Assembly: GCF_001625305.1 (NCBI RefSeq)
Contig: NW_017803932.1
Span: forward strand, 1,210,982 to 1,274,981
DNA length: 64,000 nt
From: Branchiostoma belcheri
Lineage: Eukaryota; Chordata; Leptocardii; Amphioxiformes; Branchiostomatidae
Direction of reading: 5' to 3'
Shown here: piece by piece, positions 1 to 13,821 of the stretch
Numbering within the stretch: position 1 is the first letter of the stretch
Layout of the letters: each line of letters opens with the position of its first letter
Notes under the pieces: generated by a model
Seen by the model: the letters and a program-made list of their open reading frames with translations, nothing else
What the model was told of the DNA's origin: nothing
Databases searched by the model: none
Position numbers and translations under genes: made by a program

Positions 1-56
1 CTCAACCTCCACTGACCATTGGACAGACATAAATGGTCATGAGTGGACAACGGAAG

Positions 57-424
57 CGGGCTTTTAGCTAGGGGTGTCCAGGGTGTCTTTTTGGACGCCC
101 TGTACTGAAAATACTAAGAAATTGGACGCCCTACTTTTTGGTAGGACACCCTAAAGACGCCCTGTTTTTTCCCACTCCCAACCCCTGCCATGCACATATG
201 CCTCTCTTCAGCCTTACTATAAATACAAAAATGATGGTTTACTGAAGGACAAAAACTCGAATTCCTCAAAATTTGTAACTCAAAATGCAAAAAGTAGTGT
301 TTGAGAGCATTTTGACTTTCAAAAAAGGCCCCCTAAAAAGCTTGTGCACCGTGCATCTTTGCTGAGCATAGCATACAATGCAAAAAAATGGACGCCCAAC
401 AAAAAAATCCTAGCTAAAAGCCTT
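57..424. mobile_element. Non-autonomous inverted-repeat element (MITE), hAT-like by target duplication length
   Basis: A 368-bp segment is bounded by the inverted pair GGCTTTTAGCTAGG (59-72) and its reverse complement (409-422). It is flanked by 8-bp direct repeats AACGGAAG at 49-56 and 425-432. The interior has no useful ORF but repeats the motif GGACGCCC several times in both halves. Inverted ends plus an 8-bp target duplication fit hAT-type transposition, but the outermost bases are not a textbook hAT end, so the superfamily is inferred. Confidence 0.6.
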
Positions 425-3400
425 AACGGAAGTCTGGCTGAAGTATGGTCAACCGAACTGTGGGGGTTTAATCATTAAAGTTGAAAAAATTATCTTTCTG
501 AAACAAAAGTACATCTGATTTCTTTTGCATCACTTCCTGAAGAAGTTGTCATCCACGTTACACATGCAACTTGCCAACAATGCCATTGAGATATGATTTG
601 GACTAAAAAGCAGTATCCCAATATACAGTAGAGGTATTTCAAACATGCCTAGGAAGAAGGCCGAGACCAACCAAACGCTGCAATATATACCAGGTGTGTC
701 CTGTAACAGGTCCAATCAAGTAGTCCAGACAAAATTTGATCAGCATATACCCTAGATTTCATACATTGAAAGTTAACAGCTGCTTTTCACAAGGTATGGA
801 AGCTTAGCATCAATTTGGAAAGGTTGGAAATGTGGGGTGTAATTAAGGGCAAAATCACAAGAAGCTAATTTGACTAAAACCAGTGTAGCAGTGTAGCCAT
901 ATTTCATGATGTACATGTATGCCTTACTAGTATGGGTATCCATTCCACTTCTCATTTTAGCCTGTAATCCTGCACTGTTTCTACCTTTCTACCAAAATCT
1001 ATCTGAATATATGTGTATATAGAACAGCCTTGACACTGAAGGTAAAGCTACATTTGTAGACAATCAGTATTAGTTCTATAGCGACAGGGGATCAACATAG
1101 TCTAGTGAGAACTGTTGATAGACTGTCCAGGGAGAGAAGGAGATTAGCTAATGGAACCTCTTCAGCCTAAAAAACAGGTCAATGTGAAACTTGACAACAT
1201 GAGTCCCTCCTACGTGTCACCTCCTACAGACTCCATCAATTACCGCCTGTCATCGTCCACCCACATTGGGTAACTACCATCTCCCAGGTAGGATCCATGC
1301 GTCTCAATAACTTTTTCACCCTACCATCCTTCGCTGCAAGAATACAAAGACAACCTTAAAAGCATCATTTGAGGCTCTGGAGGGTTGAAATCTATCAGAC
1401 AAAAAATCTAAAGGGTATAGTGTTGTAATTTTGGAGTAAAGAGAAGGGTGTGTGAAGCATAATTGATTATCTACTGTATTTACTGCACACTATGAATGAA
1501 AACTGATCTGTAGGTGTTCTTTCATGGTTAGCTGCTGACATGGTGGTCTGTGGGGGCAATGTTTGCAAACAGATCTGTAAAGAAAACAAGCAGACATTGG
1601 CAGTGGCACCCATCTGGGGGGAGAAAGTGTAATAAACCTGCGACTGTGCCACCTGGAAGTCTGCCACACCTGCACATGTTGCTTCACAGGTGGGGCACCT
1701 GTTGTTACAACATGTACCACTTGTTGTGTGCTGACCTGAAATTTTCACCCATAACTTGATCTTAACCTGTTGCCAATACAAGCATACACTGGCACACAGT
1801 CTGGCTGCGGAGTGAAGGCCTTTCTCCAGTAAATTCATTAAGACTTTACGACCCTGTAACCAATAAATATCTGTCTGGAGAATGAATCACCATGAACTCG
1901 GTGGGGTGGGAATGGGTAACCCTACCCCTGGTTGGGAACTACACAATACAAGGTTCCACCTTTTATATTCACCTGTTGTAGAATGGGCCAGTGGATCGGT
2001 TGCAGTCAGTTGGGGCAACCGTATTTTTGTTCAAGTGGCTTCTACAGAGCTTACAACTGTAGTAATAAGCCCCCAGCATTCAGGACCAACCAGGGGACAG
2101 AAAGCCCATTCTCTGCTCAACCACTTTTCTGGGGATCCCCTTTCCCCATTAGCTAACTATGGGTGACAATGGATCATGGTGGATCTCAGGCAATAAAATG
2201 CTTCATAAGTTCAGGTTAAACTATGTTGTAATGGCCAACCTAGCATCACCATAACCCTCATCTTAGCCAAGATAAGAACTTTCGGCCACTTGATAGAGAT
2301 CAAAAGCGGTGCAAAACACTTGTTCAGAAACCTGTAATCACATTAAGGGCTTCAGAAACAAGAACCTGGGTTCGCAGGGGGACAAAGAATGAACCCAGCT
2401 CCGTTGCGAACACATCCATTAGCCGTTGCAATGGACCAAAAACAACTTGCCAAGAAACAGAATGTGGAACCGTTGGGGGAAACGCCTGTTTAAGCACACT
2501 TGTTGGCATTAACGTTTTCACAAGAGTGTAACAGGTGTGCGTGACACTTGTAAAGGCTTCTCCAGATCAAGGTTTCGATGTTTAGAATGTCAGGAAATTT
2601 TAACCCAAACAAAAACAACAGCCCATTGACAGGGGTATCCATGTTGACACCAGTAAGTAGATGGACTGACATCAATAGGAACAATAGTACAGTGCCCTTG
2701 TCTTTTTCTTTTTTTTCAGCTGAATATAACTGCTTGACAGGAAATTAGCAATTGGCTTGGAGGGAAAGCAATGGTAACAATCTAACTTAAACCAAAGAAC
2801 TTTATTGATGACAAATGTTTACGGACTAACGAACACATTGTTGTAGCTCAAAATTAGTTTGTCAATCAGAAAGAAATGGTGATCAAACTAGCCAGATATA
2901 AACTTATTTTTTCCGATATACAGTAGTACATCTAAATATATGTCACTATGTGTACTACTTTTAATCATCTCTTTACTGAATTTGACTGATAAAATCCTTT
3001 ACTTGTTGACCTATTTTTTTGCTGGACTGAGTCTGACCTCTGGCCCAATCCCTGGAGATAGACAAGTGTTTCACAAGGATTCCTGCCATGTTCCTGATGA
3101 AGACTGGCAGCACAGCTGTTTTGGGGGTTCTAATACATACACATGGGGAGTGAGATATATACTTAACTTGTATCAAGTTTCTGGGCTTTTCCCTGGATTT
3201 CATTATGTCTATATATGGCAATATGGTCTTAGACAAGATCTAACATCTTGATTTTTCTTTAGATAGAGCACAGCGCTAGCTGCAGACTTTAATACTCTGA
3301 CTCAATAAAATAATCATCATCATAAATTTCTGTCAGAGGAAATGGTGTGCATGTCAGAATGGGTTGTAAGTCACACAGCATGTTAAATTTCTTACTGTAA

Positions 3401-6400
3401 AATTTATAGTGACCAATACCAAATGGTTCATGGCAGGTTTTGCTTTATTTGAAGAGTTGATTGTCTGTTAACATTTGAAAATGTTGAGTGAGATGTTATG
3501 TTAATAGAATTATAAAATCATATAACTTCTTTTTCTTCCATTTCTGCATGTTATATCACAAAAGTTATCACTGTATCAGTACGTGATCACAAAACTGAAA
3601 GTCTGTTTCCCTAAAGATACATGTATTGATGTAATTCTACATTACAAAGTTACTGAAATAAGTCACAATGTAATCTTTGGTCTTGTTAGATGATATCTGT
3701 CTAATTACTGCACCTGGATACTCTCTAGCTGACACCTTAATTCCTGACGATGTGTCATTAAATGTTCTTCAGTTTTATCAGATGATGAAACAAAACAAGA
3801 CACTGCAGACAAGGGATGTGTATTGTTGTGACAATCAGGATTGTTGTGAGAGCCAAAACAATACACATGTCATCAATTGTCTGCAATGAATTGTCTTCCA
3901 CACTGAATAAAACCATCATTGCGAAGACTCGTTTTTGATCAAAAGTGTTACACATTTCTTCCTATTGTAAGTGCTTGCGAAATACATGTAGCATAAGAAT
4001 TGCTTCTGAATTGACATTGACTCATTATGGTTATAAAGAGATTTCTCCTCCTCCTAGTTTAATCAATTTTTTAATACACCAGTAATATCTTTATTACCTT
4101 CAATTTCTTTACATATACTCTTCTCAGACATAAACTGATTTATCATTTTGTTCCCAAAACTCAAACTCCCCCGGCTTTAATATGGTATCACCTATCCTGT
4201 TGACCTGACCCTTGTTTTGGTCAGGTGTTCGATCAGCCACTGAAGCTAATCTGGGATTTCCTGACAATTTCTATCCTGGTTGTGGTTGGTACAGTGTGTG
4301 ATTACTAAATCTGTTTAAGTGTTTCCTCACAGAAGACCCTCCAAAAGTGCTAGCAAATCGTCCAGTGTTGTAACATTCAATAGCTAAAGACGAGTCTTTG
4401 AATTGTATGGAAATGACCCCATTGTTGTCCCAACAACAGTGAGATGCATGGACGTGCTAAAGGTGCAATTAGCGAAATGTTTACGATGTATTTCTTTTGC
4501 CAATGGAGAAGGCGTAAGGTTACAAAGGGGGTACAGAAGAGGTAGAAACCAGATATTTAGAGATGAGGTCATTCACTGGCTATGCGCCAGGGTGTCTGGA
4601 GTATATACAGATTTAACTTTAGGCTGAAACCGTCCCAAATGTAGCCTTTCTATGGGACAGGCAGACATAGGTAGATGTCTATTGGCTAGATGCCATGGGT
4701 GCTGGGCAAGTAACCTAATTTGTGACATGGGGAGTTCCTAGAGGCTAGACAAGTACTAGTACATGTTGATAGGAGGGAAGGGGTCACGTGGAAAATAGAG
4801 GCCATGCAGTCACAGTTGTCCACGACATCTAACACTCTGTACCCAAAATTTATGACAAACTGTTAACTTTTGATAACAACCAGACCACCATGGTACGAAG
4901 CAGCTCAGATTCGTCAGACTTTGAACTCCAGTACTTGTATTAAGATTTATTACAACTAAAATTTAACTGTTATTATCATAGCTAGACAAAGGAGTACTGC
5001 ATATTTTTCTAAATGCAAAAAGACAACATTACTTTTACATGCCACCTGCAGTCTAGACATTTATATCAAGTTTTTATATCAAGTCTATTAACCTGTTGTA
5101 GTCTAAACAAATGGTACAACTACTATTGATCAAGTTTTAGTTATAAAGGTACATTGAAGAAACTAGCCATGTGCTAAAATGGGAGGGCATAAGTGGTAAA
5201 ATAAAGTTCATGCAGGGGTTACTGTTGATAGAGAGAAATCGTCCCAGGGCCGGTCAGACTGTACATCACAATAGTGACTGGTCGCTGGAGTTCTATAAAT
5301 AGATCATTATGATGATAATAAGGTCTGGATACACAAACGGATCTGCCTAGAAAATGTGTTTCTGCTGGAAAGAGGCATTGAGAAATCCTAATCTTTTGTG
5401 AGGTTCATTCAGATTTTTCAAAGCCACTTTAAATTTCAAAGGGGTCCTTGTTCTATTTTGGGAATGAATGGCTTGATCACCCAGGTTTGCTATGATCAGG
5501 GTTTATTAAAACATGACACAAAAATGTAAACTATTAGGGCCCCTTGATATACTCACAGCAACAAATGCATGGTAGCAAATGTAGTTAAATTTATAGGCAC
5601 CATGAAACAACACAGCACAGGATATAGTAGCTGTTTGCAGTTGTCAAAACAAAACAAATGCCCACAATCAATGATGTGACTTTTAAGGATGTTTTTGTTA
5701 TATATTTTTCAATCATTAATCATTCATACTGAAACACTTGCAGACCCACTGTGGACAAAGCCCTACTACCCCTATCTAGCCCTTTGTGAGGTGGTATGGC
5801 TATACACAAACCCCCCATGTGTTCCCAATCCCAACAGCTGGCAAAGGGGTGTGAAGTAGGCACTTTTTACTACAGCCCATTATGGCAGTGACGTCTGGCT
5901 TGTTTATGATCTTCAGGGTGTGTCCATTGTTAACTTAGCAAGCTGCTGCTAAGAGTCTTTATGGTTATGTAACGTACCTGTATTTTGGGAGAGAACAATA
6001 TTTTCCACTTTGCCGGTTGAGCTGGCATTGCAAGCTGTGATGGTAACAGGCCTGTGTCCATTTGACTATTATGCAGATTTTACCACTACTTCTTGCTTCA
6101 ATACACTGAAAGTTCAAATTAAGACATTATGAATTCCAGGCAACAAATACTACTAGTAGTAACATGGAGAATACCAATGCTAATTTTTTTCCTCAGATCC
6201 CAATGGCATCCCTGACCCTCTGATATTCCTGGGCATATGGGTGAGGTTTCCAAAATTCCAAACAAGGCCAAGGGTCAAGAAGAACTTCCATAAGCTGGAA
6301 AAGTCACCTGTTGAAGTAATGATAGGTCCCTGATTCTTTCCATATGTAATACAGATACTGAAATATCTTTTTATCTGTTCTTGGATGGTCTTCAGATGTC

Positions 6401-9400
6401 AATACATTGATGTATCTTCTGGACACTCTTATGTGTTTCTTTGAGTCATATAGTCATTTACAAACAGGTTATAAGGGCCATCTAAAGTGATTATCATCAC
6501 TCCTTTGGTTGGTTTAGCACCAACTTCACAGGTACTTGAGGAAAAAGATTTCCTCACATCTACAAAAAGTAAAGATGCTCAATTGGCCCCCCTGACAATT
6601 TTTCTTTGTTTGCAGAGCTTCAAAAATATTTGCCATGTCCATAATCCGCTTTACCTGAGGCGTGGCAACTAGGTCACCTATGTTTGGCCATTGCCTGCTT
6701 TTTGCATGCAGGGCTCCGGTAACCATTAGTCCAGAATACACACAGAAAAAGCCTTCAAGTTATGACAGAAACAGGACAGATTCAACAGACCATGAGTGCA
6801 GGAGACAAATACCCTAACATCCTTCAGATGCATTGGCAATTTGTTTGACTCTGAGCAGTGCTAGCTGGCAGTCCGGCAAGGCCTGTACTATTCCTGTAGG
6901 CAGATACTAATGTACTCCTCAAACAAAAAATGGCATAGACAAACAGGGTTAAGTGTAGACCCTTAGCATGCTTGGTCAGTCCCCAATCCTAATTACTAGT
7001 ACCGCAGCATGCAACTATCCTCCTGAAAGAAGATGCTTCATTTGGAGTCATTCCCATGCCGATAAATCAATCAGATAAAGCGGTTATAATTAAAACTAGT
7101 CGTAAACTGTCCATGGCTTAAAATTCTTTGTGTAACTAGTTAGTGACAGAGATAGCAGGAGAGGGGTAACAAGCATTAGGAACCGGAATGTGGCATGCAG
7201 GCAGCAAACAAGGAGGGCATCCTTGCATACCTGGATCTCTGCAGAGATGCAGGCATGCTGCTAAGTGAATAGTTAAGAGTCCATGGAGGGCCATGTCACC
7301 ATGTATGTAGGTTTGGGCGCTCTAGTGCTGAAACAGATGTTTGAAATACCCTTTCACTGATGAAGAAGACAGATGAAGTGGAAAATGTGCTGTAATGGCA
7401 AAAATGACAATTTGTTTTCAAGAACTGCACTTGGAGATTTTATGGGAAAAATATCAAACGACAACTGGGATGTAATGTTACAGAATAAGTGTTTCTTCCA
7501 CTATACAGTTTTAGCTTTTAACATATACTTTTTTAAAGAGGATAAGTCAATGCACAGTAAATTGAATATTGACTGACCTACTCATGAAAGGACAACTCTG
7601 TGCCCTGACTGAGGAAAATATTTTACTAATACAGGGTCAGACTGACTCAAGCTGTTGTGGGATGACATCAGCGATAGTGCAAGGATACCAGTGGTCAAAT
7701 ATAGTCGGAGGAAACCCCCATAGAGAACTCAAGAACATGTGTCTGGGACCACACAGTGTATCAGCTGGACTGTAAACAGGCCATTGATGGAGAAACAAGA
7801 CCATGTGCAGGGAAGGCTGGAATTCTTCACATTTTCCATGAATGAAGCAAGCCAAATGCTGTACAACTATGATATATCATACAGCTGAAGATGGCAAGCT
7901 AATCAAACTATAAAAAGCTGTTATACCTTGCAAGATAAATGTCAAGAATCCTGAGGGAAGCTTTCTTAAGATGCCATGGCTAAACAGTGTGTCAAAAGTT
8001 TATATGATTCTACTTCGATCTTTGTTAAGTCACCTTGAACCAACAGGTTTCTACCAGGGCAAGCAGCTTGACACCTACATTTGGCAAAGTGTCAGAAGTT
8101 TAATCACAAGGCTACAAGGCTTACAGCAGGCTGAAATCTGATCCCCATCTTTCAGCAGGTCAGCAGCCAGGGTCCTCAGAGACCTGCCAGGTCCATCATT
8201 ACCTCACACTGATACTGTATAAGCAAAGCAGTTCCTTACAGTATTTACCCTGGTGCAGTTGGCATTTGCAGGACAGAGGGTCTCCAGCAAAGTGCAGCTG
8301 TAACATGTCTGTATCAACAGTGTAAGGAGAAAAGTCACACATAGTTCAGTTCAGGGTACACCGTATGTGCAGGATCCAGACCTGCCCAGGAGCTAATGAC
8401 AAGATCTTTAAACGTCTGGCAGCAGCTGGGAGATAGAGATAAGAATCTTGAAGAGTATAGGGGAGGATGTCTTGAGGTCAGGATGCCCTTAAGACCCTGG
8501 GAAGTGATTTCCAGACTTCAGAAATCTCCCAAGCAGCACAGGTTCAAGGTCTGGAGAATTACATAGTCATTAGGTCAGCTGGGGGAATGGAAAGAATCTT
8601 AACTTTTGCACTACTTCCTGCCAGACCTAACCAATAGGTCAGACAGAGTGAAACCTTGCACTCCAACACTGGAGCTATTCTAAACTTTGAGTGAGGTGGA
8701 GGGAAAGTGGACAAGACGCACCATCTTGAAGTTTGAATTGGCTCCTCTACTTGTAATACTCTTAAACCCTTGAAGTTAGAAGATAAAACATGAGGCACTG
8801 TATATTCAAGAGGTATCACTATCTCATCAAATGCATCAAAGGCCTTATACGGTACTTTGATGTGGGAGTCCTACAAACTGTGCCAAAGAAGGCATCTAGA
8901 CTTTCTGGAAGTGTCAGTGTGATATCTACTAACTGACAGCAACAGGGAACATTATATTTGCTCATGGCACATGGGCTCCACTGTATTCACACAATCGCTG
9001 GCTTTGTGTCTCCAATGAAAATCAGTTTGTTTGATGATGATAACAAGATTTATATTTCAACAGTATGTCAAGTTGAGGGAAGTTTGAGAGAAGTGACTTT
9101 TGGACACATATAAGTATATAACATACCTCTACAAACAAATTGTTCCTATAGACTAGTGTGCTAAATATACTAGGAGCTGAAGAATGGAGTCCTCATACTG
9201 GGATAACCAAATACCCAAAAGATTCTTTTATTATTTGGACTTACATTTTTACTTACATTTTAATGCACTAAGCTGTATCACAAACCTGCACCAAGAAACA
9301 TACCAATATTTATTTCCAACAAAGAGAGGTATATCTAGACCTTCCACAACCCTGTTGTCTCATTGCGTCACCATTCCAAACTTTGCAAATGTCTTGTAAT

Positions 9401-12333
9401 TACCAGTAATAAGGTTCAGGAACATCCCAAAAGATCTCAGCTATTTGCTCAGTGTACAAAACAACTTTGCACCTCATTACATGTGCTAATTTATCCCGGA
9501 ACTGCCTTTGAATCTAACAGGTCTTCAATCACATAATCTTACTTCAAACAATGGTTCCCTTGATTAGCCTATATGGTGAGGGGTACGCCTAAGAGCTGCC
9601 ATTAACTACCCCAGCCCATAGAAACAGCCCCCAGGCAAAATTTTCATCTGACACAACAAAGGGTGAAACCAGGGTCACCTGGCATCCTTCCCTACAGCTT
9701 TAACAACAAACACCACACATTAAGCTAAACTATATTTGATACAGCTCAAGATAGAACAAACAATGCATCTAGACGGGATATACAAAGGTAACTAAATCAC
9801 AGAAAGCAGAGACACCACTGTTCCCCAGAGACTGGGGCATCACTTAACCTCTTTATCAACCAAATCATGACAGGTATACTGGATCAGCAACACAGGTATA
9901 GACAAGTGGATTAATGAGATTAAAGGCCAATTTTCTGTCTTGGAGATGACCTTGTTGTACAATATGCATCTCCATTTGAACAAGTAAACATTTCCAGTAG
10001 AAAAGAGATTAATAAAATCTGGCAGATTTGAATTTTATATACCAGGCACTATGAATAAAATGAAAGACAAAAGACATATTAGTATCATTATTCTTTTTTG
10101 ACAATCAGTGTTTAGTTAGTACTTATCTCTGGTGGGAACTTTGCCAATCACTTGCATAATTGTTAAACCACCAGAAAATGTTTGTTGTTTTTTCACTAGA
10201 CAGACTTTACACGATCACAATTCCATGTCTGGGTGGTGGGGTCAAACCCTGGCATAGAAGTAAAGGCCTGTAGTTCATGGGTCAACTCTCGCATACCCAC
10301 CAGGGAATTTCACAGGTCCAAGGTGCTGGCATTTGATTAGGAGGTCACAATGTTTACACAAGTTCAGATGTCACAGGCCCTATGTGGGCTTGGGTGCAAG
10401 GATGCCATGAATACTGTATATAGGAAATGTTCGCCTGGAATTTTACTTTCTCCACTTAAAATTTGTGACACTGAAAATACGTACCTTCTATCGTACATGT
10501 ATTACTAACATGCTACAAAATTGTTTCAACTTGATGTGAACTTAAAATACAATGTGCCACAAAAATCACATTAAATTTCCCTTCTTACTGGGAATTTAAG
10601 CTCCATGAAAATGAAATGAATTTACAGTAGTGAGGGACTCACCAAGAGCTCAGACAGTTATACTAAGGAAAGATAGTGTTTGGCAGTACCCTAATGAGAT
10701 CTATTTCTTTCCCAGCATGAACTTGAAACTGCATGTTGTGAATTGACTATTTAAACATCCGTGTTGGACGGGAGGCACATGGTAAGGTTTAACACACTGG
10801 GCTAGGTCAGACAACGTTGTTTGCTGACGCTAGGAAAGGCAGTGACCTAGGTCGACATTTCCATCTCCAATAAACCAAATCAAGATTCCTAACAGAGAGA
10901 GAGGGAATGGGCCTTTACACAGAAGAAGAGATGCGGACTATTGCACAAAATAGTTGCCTTGAATAACAAACGGATGTCTTGTTTTGTCTCAACAAACTGT
11001 AAAAGTCAAGCCATTGGCAAACTCCCATGACATCTGAGCAAGAAGAAAGGAAAGCATTGGTCTGAATCCCAAAGTACAGTTTGTTGACAATGTTGTGCTT
11101 TTTCTTTGAGGGTGGACACTGTCTAACCGATCATCAGATAACAACATGTAGCCTTTGCAAATGTAGAGATTTTGGGTTGAAGACCAAAAGAAAAAAACTA
11201 CAAATAGATATTTGATCCACCTGTTTTTCTTTTTGTCACACCTAACTGTGAACCTAGGAATAAGCATCCATTACCACAACAAGATGTTGCCAAATGAATG
11301 CTATTGTTTACCTTATAAACAAGGATGTTGTTTTTTCCAGTACATTTATTCATTGCTTAGTCATCAACACTAATTTGAGACTTAATAGTCTGTTTCAGCT
11401 CGTAAGTAGTCAGTGTGGAGATTCAAAAGAACAAATTATGGCCTTGTTCACTTTTTCAGGACTTTCTTCTGCATCAGCCTAATGGAAAATGCCAATGGAA
11501 TAAACTAATATAAAAACTATCAAACTAATTTGATAACATTGTCAACCAGATGGCAAATGGACCAAGTAGCCCAGGAGACCAGACATCTATCATTTGTGAC
11601 AGTTTGTCTGTGCTCTCATGTCTTATAGCCTAGGGATATACTAGAAACAGACAGCAGATCTGACAAGCTTTTGTTTAAGTCAATGAGATATCTCATAACC
11701 TCGGGTAAGACAAACAAAACTTTGGTAACATGCTGCTTTATTAGAGGTAGAAAAAGACTCTAGCATGTATGTCTTGTTTTTCTACATGCTATTCAGAAAA
11801 TACTATTATCTTTTATCTATACAAATGAATGTATCTATTCTAGAGTCAATAATCTCTTCTTCAGCAGTAAGAACAAGTGGAATACCGAAAAAATATTTGT
11901 CTTATCCTGTTTGCAAATCCTTGTGTAAACAGCGGCACCTGGTATTAAGTACCTCTACATTGGACTGGGATGGGTCCTATGATAACAAAATTTAGAAAAT
12001 ATTTAATTTGGATGGATGGTCTTCCATTTGGTTAGCAGTAAACTTCATTTCAACATTTGTCTAGTTTTCATCTACATTTACAAAGAAAAAGTCCATAAAG
12101 TATTCATAAAGGTTGAATGAAAAATGTTATAAATTATAACATATAAGATATCACTGCAATCACTTACACAATGTAGAACTTTATACCAAAAAGATATCAT
12201 TTTGTTTGAAAGTTCTAAAACCAGCCACACAAGTGCACAACCATTTTTGGCACCCCCCACCTAGCACAATTAAATCAAGACTACTTTTATCTAGTTTTTG
12301 CTGACAGTGCCAAACACTAGGACAACGAAAATA

Positions 12334-13801
12334 CAAACATATAACTAAACCATAGCTACATTAACTTTTTTTGCACCTTGTCCTTGAAAATAATGGCAAT
12401 CAACACCTTGCTACAATGTGAACTAAAGACAGTAGAAAATTTGATTCTGAAAAATATAGGTCAACTGTTCAAGCTTGAAAATAAGCTTATTATCCAACAT
12501 CTAGTGCATCTGACACATAGTGTCTTACTTGACCTTTCATTTTCTACAGATTATAGTGAGACAGTGTATGGTATTTAGGGCAAACTTAGAAAAGCCACAG
12601 TTTTGGGTTGAGGGACAGAGTTATACCGTACGGTATGTCATATTTTATGATCTTAAAGCTCTGCAACTCACTGTTGTCACAAATAGGCTGTGTTTTATTT
12701 GACTGGTATCTGCAACCTAACTGCCAATAACATGCTTAAAAACACAAAGCCATCTTGTGAATGATATCAATCGTAATGTAAAGGAAAAGAACTACATGTC
12801 CAGCATATCTTAGATAAGTTAGAAATGAAGCACTATTTATGTTAACTTGTCTACCATGTCTACAGTGGCCTCCTACCAATTCCTGCACGGAGAGACAGCT
12901 ACAGAAAGTAACCTTTATTCACCGGTAGTCAAAAGAAGTTCAACTACTGTTATACAAGCTTAAGGTAAAACTTCCTGAGGATTAGCTTTAAATAGGTAGG
13001 AAAGCAGACATTTGACAGTAAGCACTTTGGAATAGGCCAGTGCATCAGATAAGGAAAGTAAATGGGCACCCACATGTGTTAAATAGGCAAAAGTACAATT
13101 ACAACAGACCAGGGGTCATGCCTACTGCTGCTGGGCACTTCCAAACATGGGAAATAATTAAAATGATATGTGAAGCTTGTAGCACAGAGACTTTTACATG
13201 AGCTAACAGCTGAGGATGTTGTGTGGTTTGGGGTTCGTGTCCTAGAAAAGGACACTGTGCAAAGAACGAAGCTGTCCTCATTAAGTGTGTGGCTACTGGT
13301 ATTTGATGCGCTGAAGTATCCCGGCAACATGCAACATGGCTGTTGCTAACTATTAACCAACTGGTGTAGAGGGCAATGCTCGGGTCAACCAACCTGATGG
13401 CCTCTCCAACTAACATTGCTCAGTACACTCATTTGCAGTGTCATCTATACTCTTTGATAAACATTAACAAAACATTTATTACAGCTGATGACAGCTTATC
13501 TTCGGGACAAACTCACCTGTCAACAAATTGACCAGGTCTAATACAGCAGGGGGAGTGACCCTTTTAAGGGCAGGCCGTGGCCATACGGAACAAAGCAAAC
13601 GGAAACTGTAAATACTAAAATAACACAGTAGGAATTCCTCTTGCATATATATAAATAATGACCTTTAAGAATAGGTTGATGAGTTCATAATTCAGGCCAT
13701 TTTGTATCATGATCAGAACAGTCTTTAGGCATGTCAAAACATCTGACCCTCCAACTCAAAACCTACATGGATACATAAAAAGGGATTCTACTTTAAAGAG
13801 G
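12334..13801. repeat. First copy of a near-identical duplicated block ending at the assembly gap
   Basis: The sequence from 12,334 to the last base before the Ns matches 13,822-15,707 almost base for base, with scattered single-base differences and small indels. The match starts exactly at the first base after the gap, which is what two unmerged, overlapping contig ends would give. This copy has the empty site (around 12,810) of the element inserted in the other copy. The two copies share the same chance ORFs, which are not genes. Confidence 0.93.
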
Positions 13802-13821
13802 NNNNNNNNNNNNNNNNNNNN
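13802..13821. other. Assembly gap of 20 Ns
   Basis: Twenty Ns join the two copies of the duplicated block. The round length suggests a placeholder rather than a measured gap. Confidence 0.99.

Noticed and set aside
1151-1273. Short plus-strand ORF (MEPLQPKKQVNVK...) as an exon
   Set aside because: It has no acceptor in phase, no recognised family and no partner exon.
3262-3330. LINE 3' end with an ATC-repeat tail (AATAATCATCATCAT)
   Set aside because: The upstream sequence has no reverse-transcriptase frame and no target duplication was found.
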